From positions 248,001 through 312,000 of the forward strand of contig NZ_AP029023.1 of assembly GCF_037076555.1 (NCBI RefSeq): DNA of 64,000 bases, written 5' to 3'. This document shows positions 46,327 to 55,580 of this stretch, one piece after another; within the stretch, counting starts at the first letter, position 1, and each line of letters opens with the position of its first letter. This DNA comes from Methylophilus sp. DW102 (GTDB taxonomy: Bacteria > Pseudomonadota > Gammaproteobacteria > Burkholderiales > Methylophilaceae). The notes beneath the pieces were generated by a model. That model did not search any database. It was given only the letters and a program-made list of their open reading frames with translations, and had not been told where the DNA came from. The translations under genes and the position numbers were made by a program.

Positions 46327-47610
46327 ATGAGTGATATCGCAATTTCAGTAAGTAACCTAAGTAAGTGTTACAAGGTATTTGATAGTCAGCGTGATCGCTT
46401 CCTTCACATGTTTTGGCCAAGCTACAAGAGAGGAATGCAAGAGCTGTGGGCGCTGAAGGATGTTAACTTTGACATAAAGCGTGGAGAAGCTGTTGCAATC
46501 ATTGGCCGAAATGGTGGCGGTAAAAGTACGCTGCTTGAGATATTAACTGGTACATTGACTCCCACAACTGGCAACCTCAAAGTGAATGGCCGTGTGTCCG
46601 CCCTTTTGGAGCTTGGGAGCGGATTTAATCCAGAGTACTCTGGGCGCGACAATGTCATTTTAAACGGGTTGCTGTTAGGACTGAGTAAAGCGGAAATATT
46701 AAGTAGATTCAATGAGATTGAGGCGTTTGCTGAAATTGGAACAGCAATAGATCGTCCTGTGAAAACATACTCCAGCGGAATGATGATGCGGTTGGCTTTT
46801 GCTGTACAGGTTTTGTGTGAGCCGGAGATTCTAATTATAGATGAAGCTTTAAGTGTCGGAGATTTTTTCTTTCAGCAGAAATGCTTGAGCTACATTCGTA
46901 CTTTGTGTGCAAAGGGAGTGACTCTTTTATTTGTATCTCATGATATGGGTACAGTAAGAGATGTATGTAGTCGTGCAATTTATTTACGCAATGGCTCGGT
47001 TGAGAAAGACGGCGATTCAGCAAGGGTCGTCAGCTACTACTTTGTGCGAAATGATCAGCAGGATACGCCTAATTCTGTTGAGCGTGTTGAGTCTTCCTTA
47101 CCAGGCAAGCTTAATCCACCGGTTGCGGGCTTGATAATGCCTCTTTGGCAAACTGATAAAGATTTAGATTCGGTTTCGTCGCCATCATTGTTTCAAGTTG
47201 CGCTTCATGATGAAAACGACTTGAATGTTAGCTCTATCAGAATAGGTTGCAGCGTTACATTGAAAGTGATTTTTAAAAGCTTTGGTAGTGACACGGAAAC
47301 TATCTCGGTCGGTATAGTTAACAAGTATGGTCAGTTAGTGACTTGTTTTAACTCTAATAAGCTTATTTCGGCTGGAGTGACAACGATTGGTTTGAAACAA
47401 TTTAATTTCACTTTGCCCATGCTTTTAGAGTCCGGGAAATATTCAATTGTAGTCACTCTTGGATATAAAACTGGACCAAATAGTGGTGGTACGTTCGATC
47501 AAACGCCAAATTTAGGTCCGATATCAGTATTTTGGAATTATCAAGAAGATGAAGCTCCTTTTGTCGGAATGTTTGGGCTGCCTGTTGAAGTCGGGTCGGT
47601 AGAGTTATGA
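46327..47610 (+). CDS. wzt: Polysaccharide ABC exporter ATPase with Wzt C-terminal domain
   Basis: The N-terminal half is the ATPase: Walker A GRNGGGKST, signature YSSGMMMRLAFAVQ, Walker B EILIIDEALSVGD and the switch FVSHDMG. The C-terminal half (about 260-427) is a beta-sandwich of the Wzt_C type, which in O9-type systems recognises the terminal modification of the O antigen. This implies export of a polymer capped by, for example, methyl or carbamoyl groups. It overlaps the next gene by four bases (ATGA). Confidence 0.93.
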   Translation: MSDIAISVSNLSKCYKVFDSQRDRFLHMFWPSYKRGMQELWALKDVNFDIKRGEAVAIIGRNGGGKSTLLEILTGTLTPTTGNLKVNGRVSALLELGSGFNPEYSGRDNVILNGLLLGLSKAEILSRFNEIEAFAEIGTAIDRPVKTYSSGMMMRLAFAVQVLCEPEILIIDEALSVGDFFFQQKCLSYIRTLCAKGVTLLFVSHDMGTVRDVCSRAIYLRNGSVEKDGDSARVVSYYFVRNDQQDTPNSVERVESSLPGKLNPPVAGLIMPLWQTDKDLDSVSSPSLFQVALHDENDLNVSSIRIGCSVTLKVIFKSFGSDTETISVGIVNKYGQLVTCFNSNKLISAGVTTIGLKQFNFTLPMLLESGKYSIVVTLGYKTGPNSGGTFDQTPNLGPISVFWNYQEDEAPFVGMFGLPVEVGSVEL

Positions 47611-48446
47611 TTTTTGTGATCAGAAGAATTGTTGCCCGTTTCTTCCCGCCGGAAGCATCATTGGGGTTTTGGGGAAGATTATTTTTGAGTTTCTTCTCAA
47701 TTCTTAATTTAAAAGTAAAATATGGCCCTGTTTTGCTTTATATATCGCCACTCTCATTGCTAGATCGATTTGTTTTGCTTGGTCGAAATATTAATCCGTT
47801 TTTTTTGAGTGCTGTTGCCCAGTACGCAAGAAATGGCGTGGTGATGGATATTGGAGCAAATCACGGTGTGTTATCTCTATTAGCCATTAAAAATGGTGCA
47901 AAATTTTGCCTTAGTGTCGAGCCCTCCATAAGGGAGTCTGCAAAGCTTCTAAAGAACGTCAATGCTAACAAAGAGCAGAATATTGCGTTGCTAAATATAG
48001 CATTAGGCTCTGCTTCTATTCGTTTTGAGAGTTTTTATTTGAGTAACTCTTTGAATCCTGGAAAAAATAGTATTTTTGTCGGTAATACAGTGGAGCCGTT
48101 AAAGCAAGAGGTACTAGCTACGAGATTTGATGATTTGTTTAAATGTAGAGAGTTCTTATCAAATTTAAAGGTAGTAAAAATTGATTGTGAGGGGGCTGAA
48201 CTCGATATTTTAAAAGGTATGGAGTCCTCTATTGAGTTTATGAGTCATGTAGTATTTGTTGTTGAGCTTTCAAATTTAGGTAAGGCTGGAGATGATCTAG
48301 CAATCTATAGATGGTTTGAGCAACGGGGCTTTAAAGGTTTTTATAAAGCTCCGCATTCTGCTGGAGATAAAGAGGAGGTTTTTTACAACCCACTTTTCAA
48401 TGAAGATCCTAAATTCTCAAGTGAGTTACTAATAAAAATATTATGA
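47607..48446 (+). CDS. FkbM family methyltransferase
   Basis: The 279-residue protein has the FkbM SAM-binding core: VMDIGANHGVLSLLA, CLSVEPS and LKVVKIDCEGAELDILKG. FkbM enzymes O-methylate sugars and polyketides. It is translationally coupled to the Wzt gene upstream and to the next gene (four-base overlaps), so it may add the terminal methyl group read by the Wzt C-terminal domain. Confidence 0.85.
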   Translation: MIFVIRRIVARFFPPEASLGFWGRLFLSFFSILNLKVKYGPVLLYISPLSLLDRFVLLGRNINPFFLSAVAQYARNGVVMDIGANHGVLSLLAIKNGAKFCLSVEPSIRESAKLLKNVNANKEQNIALLNIALGSASIRFESFYLSNSLNPGKNSIFVGNTVEPLKQEVLATRFDDLFKCREFLSNLKVVKIDCEGAELDILKGMESSIEFMSHVVFVVELSNLGKAGDDLAIYRWFEQRGFKGFYKAPHSAGDKEEVFYNPLFNEDPKFSSELLIKIL

Positions 48447-49642
48447 ATCAAGAGGATAGGCTGGATGTTTTAATTGTCTCAAATGGTCAAGATATTAAAT
48501 TATTAAGACATTTTTTATTAAGCTATAAACTTTTTTTTAAAATCAGAGGCAATATTCATGTCGTCATTTGGAGAAAAGACGCGCAAGCTCTATCTGAAGT
48601 GCTGTGCCCAGAAAATTTGGTAATCCATTACAAGGATGATATTCCTGAATTGGTCGAAGATGATTTTCGTAACCAAATGTACATTAAGCTTATTGGTGAC
48701 AGTTTTGTAGATACTCCTTGGTTTTGGGTTGTTGATGCAGATTTTCTCATTACATCAATCATAACGTACCGTGATTTTTTTGAATCTGATAAGCCAAAGT
48801 GGTTTTACAGGCCATGGGTTGAGATTCCAGAAAAGAACTGGCGATTGCCATCAGAAGGCTTTATTAAGTTTGATATTCCTTATCTTTTTATGGATGAGCC
48901 GTTATACATACTGAATAAAAAAATTCTTAGTATGTTTCGCTCGAAGGTCTCTTTAACAAAAATCCTTACTTCCCGTGAATCTCCCAGCGAATTTATCGTT
49001 TATGGGGCTTTCGCATATAAATTTTTTCATGACTATTATGCGTGGAAAAATTCTTCAATAGAAAACGTAAACTCATTGATATATAAGGTAAATCAGCAAC
49101 CGCCATCATATATGGTTCTGAGTCCCGATTGTCGTCTGACTGACTCCTCATTATCGAAGGTATGTGTCTTCTGGTCGCATTGGGAGTTAGCAGAAGACAA
49201 GATGCGTGAGTTCCTGCTCGATGCGCAAGTTCGAGAGTTTGGACGGATTTTGCTTCAGCCTGAGACTAAAGCTCTTATGCAGAATCTTGGGTTAGAAGAT
49301 GTTTTGAAAAATGGATCAAGTGCTTGGGGGGGCTGTTACTCTGATGGTTGGGTGAAGCGTGAATGGTACTTTTCGATTTTTTCTGATAAAACATGTTTAT
49401 TGGAAATAAATCTAGATGTTTTTCCTTCTTTAGAGTCATCCTACTTAAGGTTGATTGTTGATCAATGCGATGAGTATATGGCACTTGTACCTGGCATAAA
49501 TAAGCTTTTAATACCTCTCAGCTCCGGTAAAGTAACCACTGTTCAGGCTGCATTTCATGGTGGAATAATAGAGCCTCAAGGTAAAAGAAACTTATATGCG
49601 ATAGCTAAGAGTTGCAAATTAATAAATAGAGAATTGAACTGA
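48443..49642 (+). CDS. Putative glycosyltransferase-like protein (DUF6492-type)
   Basis: The 399-residue protein has an N-terminal segment LDVLIVSNGQDIKLLRHFLLSY and a DxD-like VVDADFLI in the first third, typical of GT-A-fold proteins; the family resembles DUF6492. The C-terminal region (about 260-399) is not recognised. It lies between the FkbM methyltransferase and the carbamoyltransferase fusion, with overlapping start and stop codons at both ends. Confidence 0.6.
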   Translation: MNQEDRLDVLIVSNGQDIKLLRHFLLSYKLFFKIRGNIHVVIWRKDAQALSEVLCPENLVIHYKDDIPELVEDDFRNQMYIKLIGDSFVDTPWFWVVDADFLITSIITYRDFFESDKPKWFYRPWVEIPEKNWRLPSEGFIKFDIPYLFMDEPLYILNKKILSMFRSKVSLTKILTSRESPSEFIVYGAFAYKFFHDYYAWKNSSIENVNSLIYKVNQQPPSYMVLSPDCRLTDSSLSKVCVFWSHWELAEDKMREFLLDAQVREFGRILLQPETKALMQNLGLEDVLKNGSSAWGGCYSDGWVKREWYFSIFSDKTCLLEINLDVFPSLESSYLRLIVDQCDEYMALVPGINKLLIPLSSGKVTTVQAAFHGGIIEPQGKRNLYAIAKSCKLINRELN

Positions 49643-52503
49643 TGAAAAGTGTAATGCCTGAAAGTATTCCTACTAATAGCATATTAGGAATTAATTATAG
49701 TGGTATGCACGATACGGCAATTGCGGTTACTGCCCCAGATGGATCGCCCATTTTTGCATGTTCTTTAGAGCGCTTGAGCCGTGTCAAGCAAGATGGTCGC
49801 CCTCCATTTGCACTGCTAGAAAAAATGCCCTGGGATCGCATAGCCAAAATTGCTATCTCAACGGATCAGTATTTTTCGTTCCCCGCTAATTATGAAAGTA
49901 AGTTGCTTGCCACGCCTCTGCCGCAAGTGCGTGAGGCTGGGTTGGTTCATGAAGAACCTTTTTATGATTTTATTAAATCACTTCCTGCTGAAAAGGTATT
50001 TGTATGTCATCAAATGGCGCACGCTGCATCAGCATTTTGGGCAAGTGGATTTGAGTCAGCGCTTTGCTTAACTTACGACGGGGGTATGTGTAATAGCCCT
50101 TGGTTTGGAGGGTTATACCTTTGTGATCGTGAAAAGGGAATACAGGCTTTAGATCAGTTCAGCGCGCTACATTACGCCAAAATAACTTCCCTTTATACCT
50201 TTGTTACTGGATTGTTGGGGTTTACCCCTAATAAACATGAGGGGAAAATCACGGGCTTGGCGGCATATGGTAAAGCTTCAGATGCTTGTCGTTATTTTCT
50301 GAAGAATTTATTTGATGCAGATTTCTTATCAATAGAATCGACTGTTGAGTGGAGTTCTGTTTATTCTGTTGATCAAGTCCCCGCACTTAACGTTCGAGAC
50401 GGAAAAATGGACGTTTACAGGCAGGCCGCGGAAGCTTTTAGCAAAGAAGAGCTTGCTGCCACTGTTCAAGAGATGGCTGAACAACATATATTGGAAATAT
50501 TAGATCGTGCCAAAAAAATTGGATGGACGAGTGAAAATATATGTTTGGCAGGCGGATTATTTGCTAACGTAAAAATTAATCAGAGAGTCGTTGAGTCGGG
50601 ATTCAGTAAACTTTTCGTTGCTCCTCCTATGACGGATGATGGAACGGCTTTGGGAGCTGCCTGGCATGCGCTTGTGGGGCAGTCTCAGTTTGAACCACAA
50701 AAAATAAAATCTATGTACCTCGGGCCGTCTTATGATCCTCGCGAAATAGAGACTTTGTTGACAAATGAGTGTATAGAGTTTGAGCGATTGCCAAATGCTG
50801 CAGAGACGCTTTCAGACCTTCTTTCAGAGGGTCAAGTGGTCGCGATATTTCAGGGGGGAATGGAATTTGGGCCTCGCTCATTAGGTAATCGATCGATTAT
50901 TGCACAAGCGACCAAAAGCGATATTAATCAGAGTCTGAATGATCGTCTGAATAGGACTGAGTTCATGCCTTTTGCACCGATAACCCGTATTGAGGATGCA
51001 CAAGACTGTTATCTTGATATCGATAAAGTTTTACATACTGCAGAGTTTATGACAGTTACTGTTAACTGTACTTCAACAATGATCAACGCATGTCCTGCAG
51101 TTGTGCATGTTGATGGCACTGCCCGCCCACAATTGGTCCGCCCTGAATCCAATCCACTTATACACGCCATACTCACGAGTTATCTGAAAAAGACTAACCG
51201 TCCAAGTTTGGTGAATACTTCTTTTAACATACATGAAGAGCCTATCGTTTGCTCACCAAAAGATGCGTTACATGGCTTCTTTGAATCTGGACTAGACTAC
51301 CTGTATCTTGAGGGTGGATATCTGGTCGCTTTTAAAAATAATACTCATGTGGCCCTTAAATATCTTCAGGAAAAAATTAAGAGCCCCAGTCAAAAGTCGT
51401 TACATCAAGCTGCTACTATTACCTTACAGGATAAAAAGCTGGCTGAGTTCGAGGCTCAATTGGTTGAGAAAGAGCGTGTTATTCAAGAGCAGAATGCTCA
51501 ACTGATCAACTATCGTCAAGAATTAGGCCAACATGCAGGTGCGTTGCGGGCATATCATTTGGCATATGGTGGGTTAAGTCCATTTGCCCCTATCGCAAGA
51601 TTGGTTCGAGCATTTTATAATGTGATCCGACCTCGATTGGGGCAACTTTCTCAATACTCTCCGCGACCAATGAGTCGCCTAGCAAGCCCATGCATATCTA
51701 AGCTATCTGCTTATCCATGCATATCAATTGTCACCCCTTCTTATCAGCAAGGCGAATATATTGAGCGCACGATAAAAAGTGTTATTGATCAGGCGTATCC
51801 TAATCTTCAATATTTTGTTCAAGATGGAGGATCTAGTGACACCACAACTTTGGTGTTGCGGCGATATGAAAATAGCTTGTCTGGTTGGGTGTCTGAAAAA
51901 GACTCTGGGCAGTCTCAAGCGATTAATCGCGGATTTAATCAACTCAATGGTGAGATTATGGCATGGCTGAACTCAGACGATTTACTTTTACCAGGTGCTT
52001 TGCATATTGTTTCTGATTATTTTAATCGGCATCCCGAGGTTGATGTAGTTTATGGTAATCGGTTGCTGATTGATGTAAATGATATGGAAATTGGACGCTG
52101 GATTCTTCCCGGACATGATAGTGCCATTCTTTCATGGGTCGATTACGTGCCGCAAGAAACTCTATTCTGGCGTCGTCGCATCTGGGAAAAAGCTGGTGGG
52201 AAAATTGATGAGTCATTCCGCTTTGCTATGGATTGGGATTTGCTCGTACGCTTTAGGGATGCAGGTGCCAAGTTTGGACATATTCCGCAGTTTCTTGGAG
52301 CATTTCGAATTCATGAGCATCAAAAAACATCAGCTGCGATAAATCAAATTGGATATCAAGAGATGGGGCGAATTCGAGAGCGAACTTTGGGGTATTTACC
52401 TGAGTGCAAACAAATTCGTAAGGCAGTGTTGCCTTACTTACTTAAGCATATTTTCGTCGACATGATTTACAGGCTTAAAACTAGGTTTGGTATCAAGGCG
52501 TAA
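49642..52503 (+). CDS. NodU/CmcH carbamoyltransferase fused to GT2 glycosyltransferase
   Basis: This 953-residue protein joins two enzymes. Residues 1-560 are a NodU/CmcH-type O-carbamoyltransferase: GINYSGMHDTAIAV at the N-terminus, HQMAHAASAFWASGF (about 122), AGGLFANVKINQRV, and the C-terminal domain with GGMEFGPRSLGNRSIIA near 404. A charged coiled coil (about 575-640) joins it to a GT2 domain (about 692-930): CISIVTPSYQQGEYIE, QDGGSSDTT, MAWLNSDD as DxD-like motif and MDWDLLVRF. Carbamoylation plus sugar transfer in one chain fits modification of an O-antigen residue such as fucose; that substrate is inferred from gmd and fcl in the locus. Confidence 0.87.
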   Translation: MKSVMPESIPTNSILGINYSGMHDTAIAVTAPDGSPIFACSLERLSRVKQDGRPPFALLEKMPWDRIAKIAISTDQYFSFPANYESKLLATPLPQVREAGLVHEEPFYDFIKSLPAEKVFVCHQMAHAASAFWASGFESALCLTYDGGMCNSPWFGGLYLCDREKGIQALDQFSALHYAKITSLYTFVTGLLGFTPNKHEGKITGLAAYGKASDACRYFLKNLFDADFLSIESTVEWSSVYSVDQVPALNVRDGKMDVYRQAAEAFSKEELAATVQEMAEQHILEILDRAKKIGWTSENICLAGGLFANVKINQRVVESGFSKLFVAPPMTDDGTALGAAWHALVGQSQFEPQKIKSMYLGPSYDPREIETLLTNECIEFERLPNAAETLSDLLSEGQVVAIFQGGMEFGPRSLGNRSIIAQATKSDINQSLNDRLNRTEFMPFAPITRIEDAQDCYLDIDKVLHTAEFMTVTVNCTSTMINACPAVVHVDGTARPQLVRPESNPLIHAILTSYLKKTNRPSLVNTSFNIHEEPIVCSPKDALHGFFESGLDYLYLEGGYLVAFKNNTHVALKYLQEKIKSPSQKSLHQAATITLQDKKLAEFEAQLVEKERVIQEQNAQLINYRQELGQHAGALRAYHLAYGGLSPFAPIARLVRAFYNVIRPRLGQLSQYSPRPMSRLASPCISKLSAYPCISIVTPSYQQGEYIERTIKSVIDQAYPNLQYFVQDGGSSDTTTLVLRRYENSLSGWVSEKDSGQSQAINRGFNQLNGEIMAWLNSDDLLLPGALHIVSDYFNRHPEVDVVYGNRLLIDVNDMEIGRWILPGHDSAILSWVDYVPQETLFWRRRIWEKAGGKIDESFRFAMDWDLLVRFRDAGAKFGHIPQFLGAFRIHEHQKTSAAINQIGYQEMGRIRERTLGYLPECKQIRKAVLPYLLKHIFVDMIYRLKTRFGIKA

Positions 52504-52546
52504 AAAAGTTATTTTTCATTGAGAGCGAATGTTGAGGGAGTTTCAA

Positions 52547-53539
52547 ATGATTGACGGTAAAAAACTATTATCTATTGTCATACCGTGCTACAACGAAGAA
52601 GAGGTTATAAAAGAAACAGTTGGTCGTTTGGAAAGATTGATTGGTGAACTCGCAAGCTCTAGTATCAGTGTAGAACTAATTTTTGTGGATGATGGTAGTA
52701 AAGATAAAACTCGTAACATTCTGAAAGAGTATGCCATTAATAATAAACACATCAAATTAATTGCTTTTGCTCGTAATTTTGGACACCAGATTGCTGTTAC
52801 TGCTGGGATAGATGCTGCAAATGGCGACGCTGTAGTTCTTATTGATGCGGATTTACAGGATCCCCCAGAACTTATACATCAAATGCTTGATAAGTGGGCT
52901 GAAGGATATGATGTTGTTTATGGCACGCGTAGTGAAAGGGCTGGCGAGTCAGCATTTAAATTAGTGACTGCTAGAGCATTCTATAGATTACTCAATCGTT
53001 TATCTGATGTGCCTATTCCGTTAGACACTGGCGACTTTAGATTGATGAGTCGAAACGTTGTCAATACATTAAGAGCAATGCCTGAGCAAGAGCGATTTAT
53101 CAGAGGGATGGTAAGCTGGGTTGGTTTTAACCAAATAAGCTTGCCTTATAAACGCGCAGAGAGATTTGCTGGGGTTAGCAAGTATCCTTTAAGAAAAATG
53201 ATTAAATTTGCAACCGACGGCATTATGTCATTTTCAACGAAACCGTTGAAAATGTCTGTAGCGCTGGGTGTTATGTGTTCCCTAATCTCTCTATTTGCAA
53301 TTCTATACGTTTTGTTTCTCCGGCTATTTACAAATATCTGGGTTGAGGGATGGGCAGCGATCATGATTTCTGTTTTATTTATTGGCGGTGTTCAATTGAT
53401 TTGTACTGGCATTTTGGGTGAGTATGTAGGGCGAATATATAACCAAATAAAAAGCAGACCGTTGTACGTTGTTCAGGAATACATAGGATTTGAAAAAAAT
53501 CCTCCAGCTTTAACAAGAAGCCCTACAGGATTGAAATGA
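52547..53539 (+). CDS. GtrB/DPM1-like polyprenyl-phosphate glycosyltransferase
   Basis: The 330-residue GT2 protein has VIPCYNEEEVIKET, FVDDGSKDKT, LIDADLQDPPELI, DTGDFRLMSR and two C-terminal spans (about 240-300). GtrB-type enzymes charge undecaprenyl phosphate with a sugar at the cytoplasmic face. The start at 52547 has a GGGAG site; the frame is open to 52529. It overlaps the GtrA-like gene downstream by four bases. Confidence 0.88.
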   Translation: MIDGKKLLSIVIPCYNEEEVIKETVGRLERLIGELASSSISVELIFVDDGSKDKTRNILKEYAINNKHIKLIAFARNFGHQIAVTAGIDAANGDAVVLIDADLQDPPELIHQMLDKWAEGYDVVYGTRSERAGESAFKLVTARAFYRLLNRLSDVPIPLDTGDFRLMSRNVVNTLRAMPEQERFIRGMVSWVGFNQISLPYKRAERFAGVSKYPLRKMIKFATDGIMSFSTKPLKMSVALGVMCSLISLFAILYVLFLRLFTNIWVEGWAAIMISVLFIGGVQLICTGILGEYVGRIYNQIKSRPLYVVQEYIGFEKNPPALTRSPTGLK

Positions 53540-53937
53540 GGGATATCTTTAGGAATATGGCTAAATTGAGGGAGTTTATTCTTTATTGCTTTTGTGGTGT
53601 TGTTGGTGTTACTACTGATTATATTGTATTTTTATATTTATTAAAGTTGGACTTGTGGTATCAATCAGCAAATTTTTTGGGGTATTTGTCCGGTACATTT
53701 GTCAGTTTTTTTCTTAATAGAAAATTTACTTTTGCTATTAAAGATAAAGTTTATTTGCGTCTAATAAAGTTTTTAATGGTAGGTGCTGCAGGATATTTCA
53801 GTTCGGTAATTATGTTATGGCTACTAGTTGATATGGCATTGCTAAAAGCAGAAATTGCAAAGCTGATTTTATTGCCTGTAATAGTAATTATTCAGTATTC
53901 AATCAATAGAAAAATTACCTTTAAAGCAAGCAAGTAG
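53536..53937 (+). CDS. GtrA family membrane protein (putative flippase)
   Basis: The 133-residue protein has four membrane segments and the GtrA pattern (FCGVVGVTTDYIVF, FVSFFLNRKFTF, YSINRKITF). GtrA-type proteins translocate polyprenyl-linked sugars to the periplasmic side. Start overlaps the GtrB stop by four bases. A membrane protein gene downstream (55581) could complete the set. Confidence 0.87.
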   Translation: MRDIFRNMAKLREFILYCFCGVVGVTTDYIVFLYLLKLDLWYQSANFLGYLSGTFVSFFLNRKFTFAIKDKVYLRLIKFLMVGAAGYFSSVIMLWLLVDMALLKAEIAKLILLPVIVIIQYSINRKITFKASK

Positions 53938-54144
53938 AAACTTGTTTAATCTAGCTTTTGGAGGTTTTGGTCTGTAAGTTTGTCATAGTACTCTATGTGT
54001 TAGATTTTGTAATAGAATAAGAATGGTTAATAGTATATTTCATTGCTTAAATGATAGTTTCGCGAATCAGTACGCCTGTCAGAAAATCGTTGTTTAAAAT
54101 TTTTTTATAGTAAAAAGCAATTGTAAGCTAAAAGCAAATGGGGA

Positions 54145-54173
54145 ATAAATGCTCCAAGAAATAGAGCATTTAT
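54145..54173. repeat. Perfect inverted repeat before the FAD gene
   Basis: A 10-bp perfect inverted repeat (54145-54154 with 54164-54173, loop nine) ends 36 bases before the start at 54210, within a 272-base gap after the GtrA gene that otherwise shows nothing recognisable. No T-run follows. Confidence 0.5.
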
Positions 54174-54209
54174 CAAAACTAAAGATTAAATAAAAGAATA
54201 TGGAAATGC

Positions 54210-55538
54210 ATGCCTAATACTAACAGTAAAGAAGTAATCATCATTGGGGCAGGTTTTTCTGGACTTGCAGCGGCGTATGAATTAACAAAAAGGGGCATTG
54301 CCGTAACTGTGTTAGAGGCTTCAAATGACATTGGTGGTTTGGCTTCTGCATTTGAAGTGGGCGGCGAACGTCTTGACAAGTTCTATCATCATTGGTTTAC
54401 AAACGATTTGGAAGTTATGAGCTTAATCAGTGAGCTTGGCCTTGCTGATAACGTCAAAATTAACCCAACTAATACAGGTGTCTATTACGCAAACAATTTT
54501 TTTAAGTTATCAACTCCAAGGGATCTGCTTAATTTTACTCCGTTAGCATTTCTTGACAGAATTCGTTTAGGCTTACTTGCCTTGAAGGCAAGACGTATCA
54601 AGAATTGGAAAGTTTTAGAAAGTAAAACTGCTGAAGAGTGGTTGAGAGAGTTGGGTGGGGAGCAAGTTTATAAGGTGATTTGGCAGCCTCTCTTAAAGGG
54701 AAAGTTTGGACCATACGCTGAAAAGGTATCTGCTGTTTGGTTCTGGAATAAGCTTAAGCTGAGGGGGGGTAGCAGGGGCAAAGGGGGTGAGGAGCGTTTA
54801 GCGTACTTGAAAGGTAGCTTTGCTTTATTGGCCGAAACACTAGCAAAGCGAATTGTTGAATACGGAGGAAGAATCGAGCTTAACTCGCCAGTTAATCGCT
54901 TTCAGCCTCATGATGGGAGATGGGAGGTTGTCACCAATTCAACTTCTTTTCACTGTGACAGAGTAATTGCAACCCCTGCATTGCCTTTGATTGCTGATAT
55001 GATTTCTTCATGGGCAACCCCTGCTTACGTGGCATCTTTAAATCGAATTGAATACATCGGCAATGTCTGTTTGGTTTTAGAGTTAACACAGCCATTGTCT
55101 AAAACATATTGGTTAAATGTAAATGATCCGGACTTTCCTTTTGTTGGCGTTATTGAGCATACCAACTTTGAAAAGCCTGAAACTTACGACGGACGCCATA
55201 TTGTATATCTATCCAAATATTTGCCGCATACTGATCCTTTATACTCCATGAATGCCGATCAATTTATGGAGTATGCACTTCCTTACCTGAAACGAATGTT
55301 TCCGGCTTTTAACACTGATTGGATACTTAAGCATTATTTATGGCGAGCTAGATGGTCTCAGCCTGTAGTTGAAAAAAACTACAGTCAGTTAATTCCATCA
55401 GAAGATGCCTATGAGGAGGGCATGCATATTTGCTCTATGGCACAAATCTATCCCGAAGATAGAGGTACTAACTATGCCATTAGAGAAGGACGAAAAGTTG
55501 GCATGCGCATTGCAAACTTATTACAAGAGCTTATATAA
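54210..55538 (+). CDS. FAD-dependent oxidoreductase, amine oxidase/UGM-like
   Basis: The 442-residue protein begins with a Rossmann FAD motif (VIIIGAGFSGLAAAYELTKRG) and the glycine-rich VLEASNDIGGLASAFEVGG, then a DKFYHHWF segment resembling UDP-galactopyranose mutase and squalene-desaturase-like flavoproteins found in polysaccharide clusters. The FAD C-terminal motif is weak. It lies between the GtrA-like and the large membrane protein genes. Possible role: sugar oxidation or mutase step of nucleotide sugars; not certain. Confidence 0.8.
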   Translation: MPNTNSKEVIIIGAGFSGLAAAYELTKRGIAVTVLEASNDIGGLASAFEVGGERLDKFYHHWFTNDLEVMSLISELGLADNVKINPTNTGVYYANNFFKLSTPRDLLNFTPLAFLDRIRLGLLALKARRIKNWKVLESKTAEEWLRELGGEQVYKVIWQPLLKGKFGPYAEKVSAVWFWNKLKLRGGSRGKGGEERLAYLKGSFALLAETLAKRIVEYGGRIELNSPVNRFQPHDGRWEVVTNSTSFHCDRVIATPALPLIADMISSWATPAYVASLNRIEYIGNVCLVLELTQPLSKTYWLNVNDPDFPFVGVIEHTNFEKPETYDGRHIVYLSKYLPHTDPLYSMNADQFMEYALPYLKRMFPAFNTDWILKHYLWRARWSQPVVEKNYSQLIPSEDAYEEGMHICSMAQIYPEDRGTNYAIREGRKVGMRIANLLQELI

Positions 55539-55580
55539 GCAAGGCTTTATTAAATAATAATGTTAACGTAAGGTTTGATT

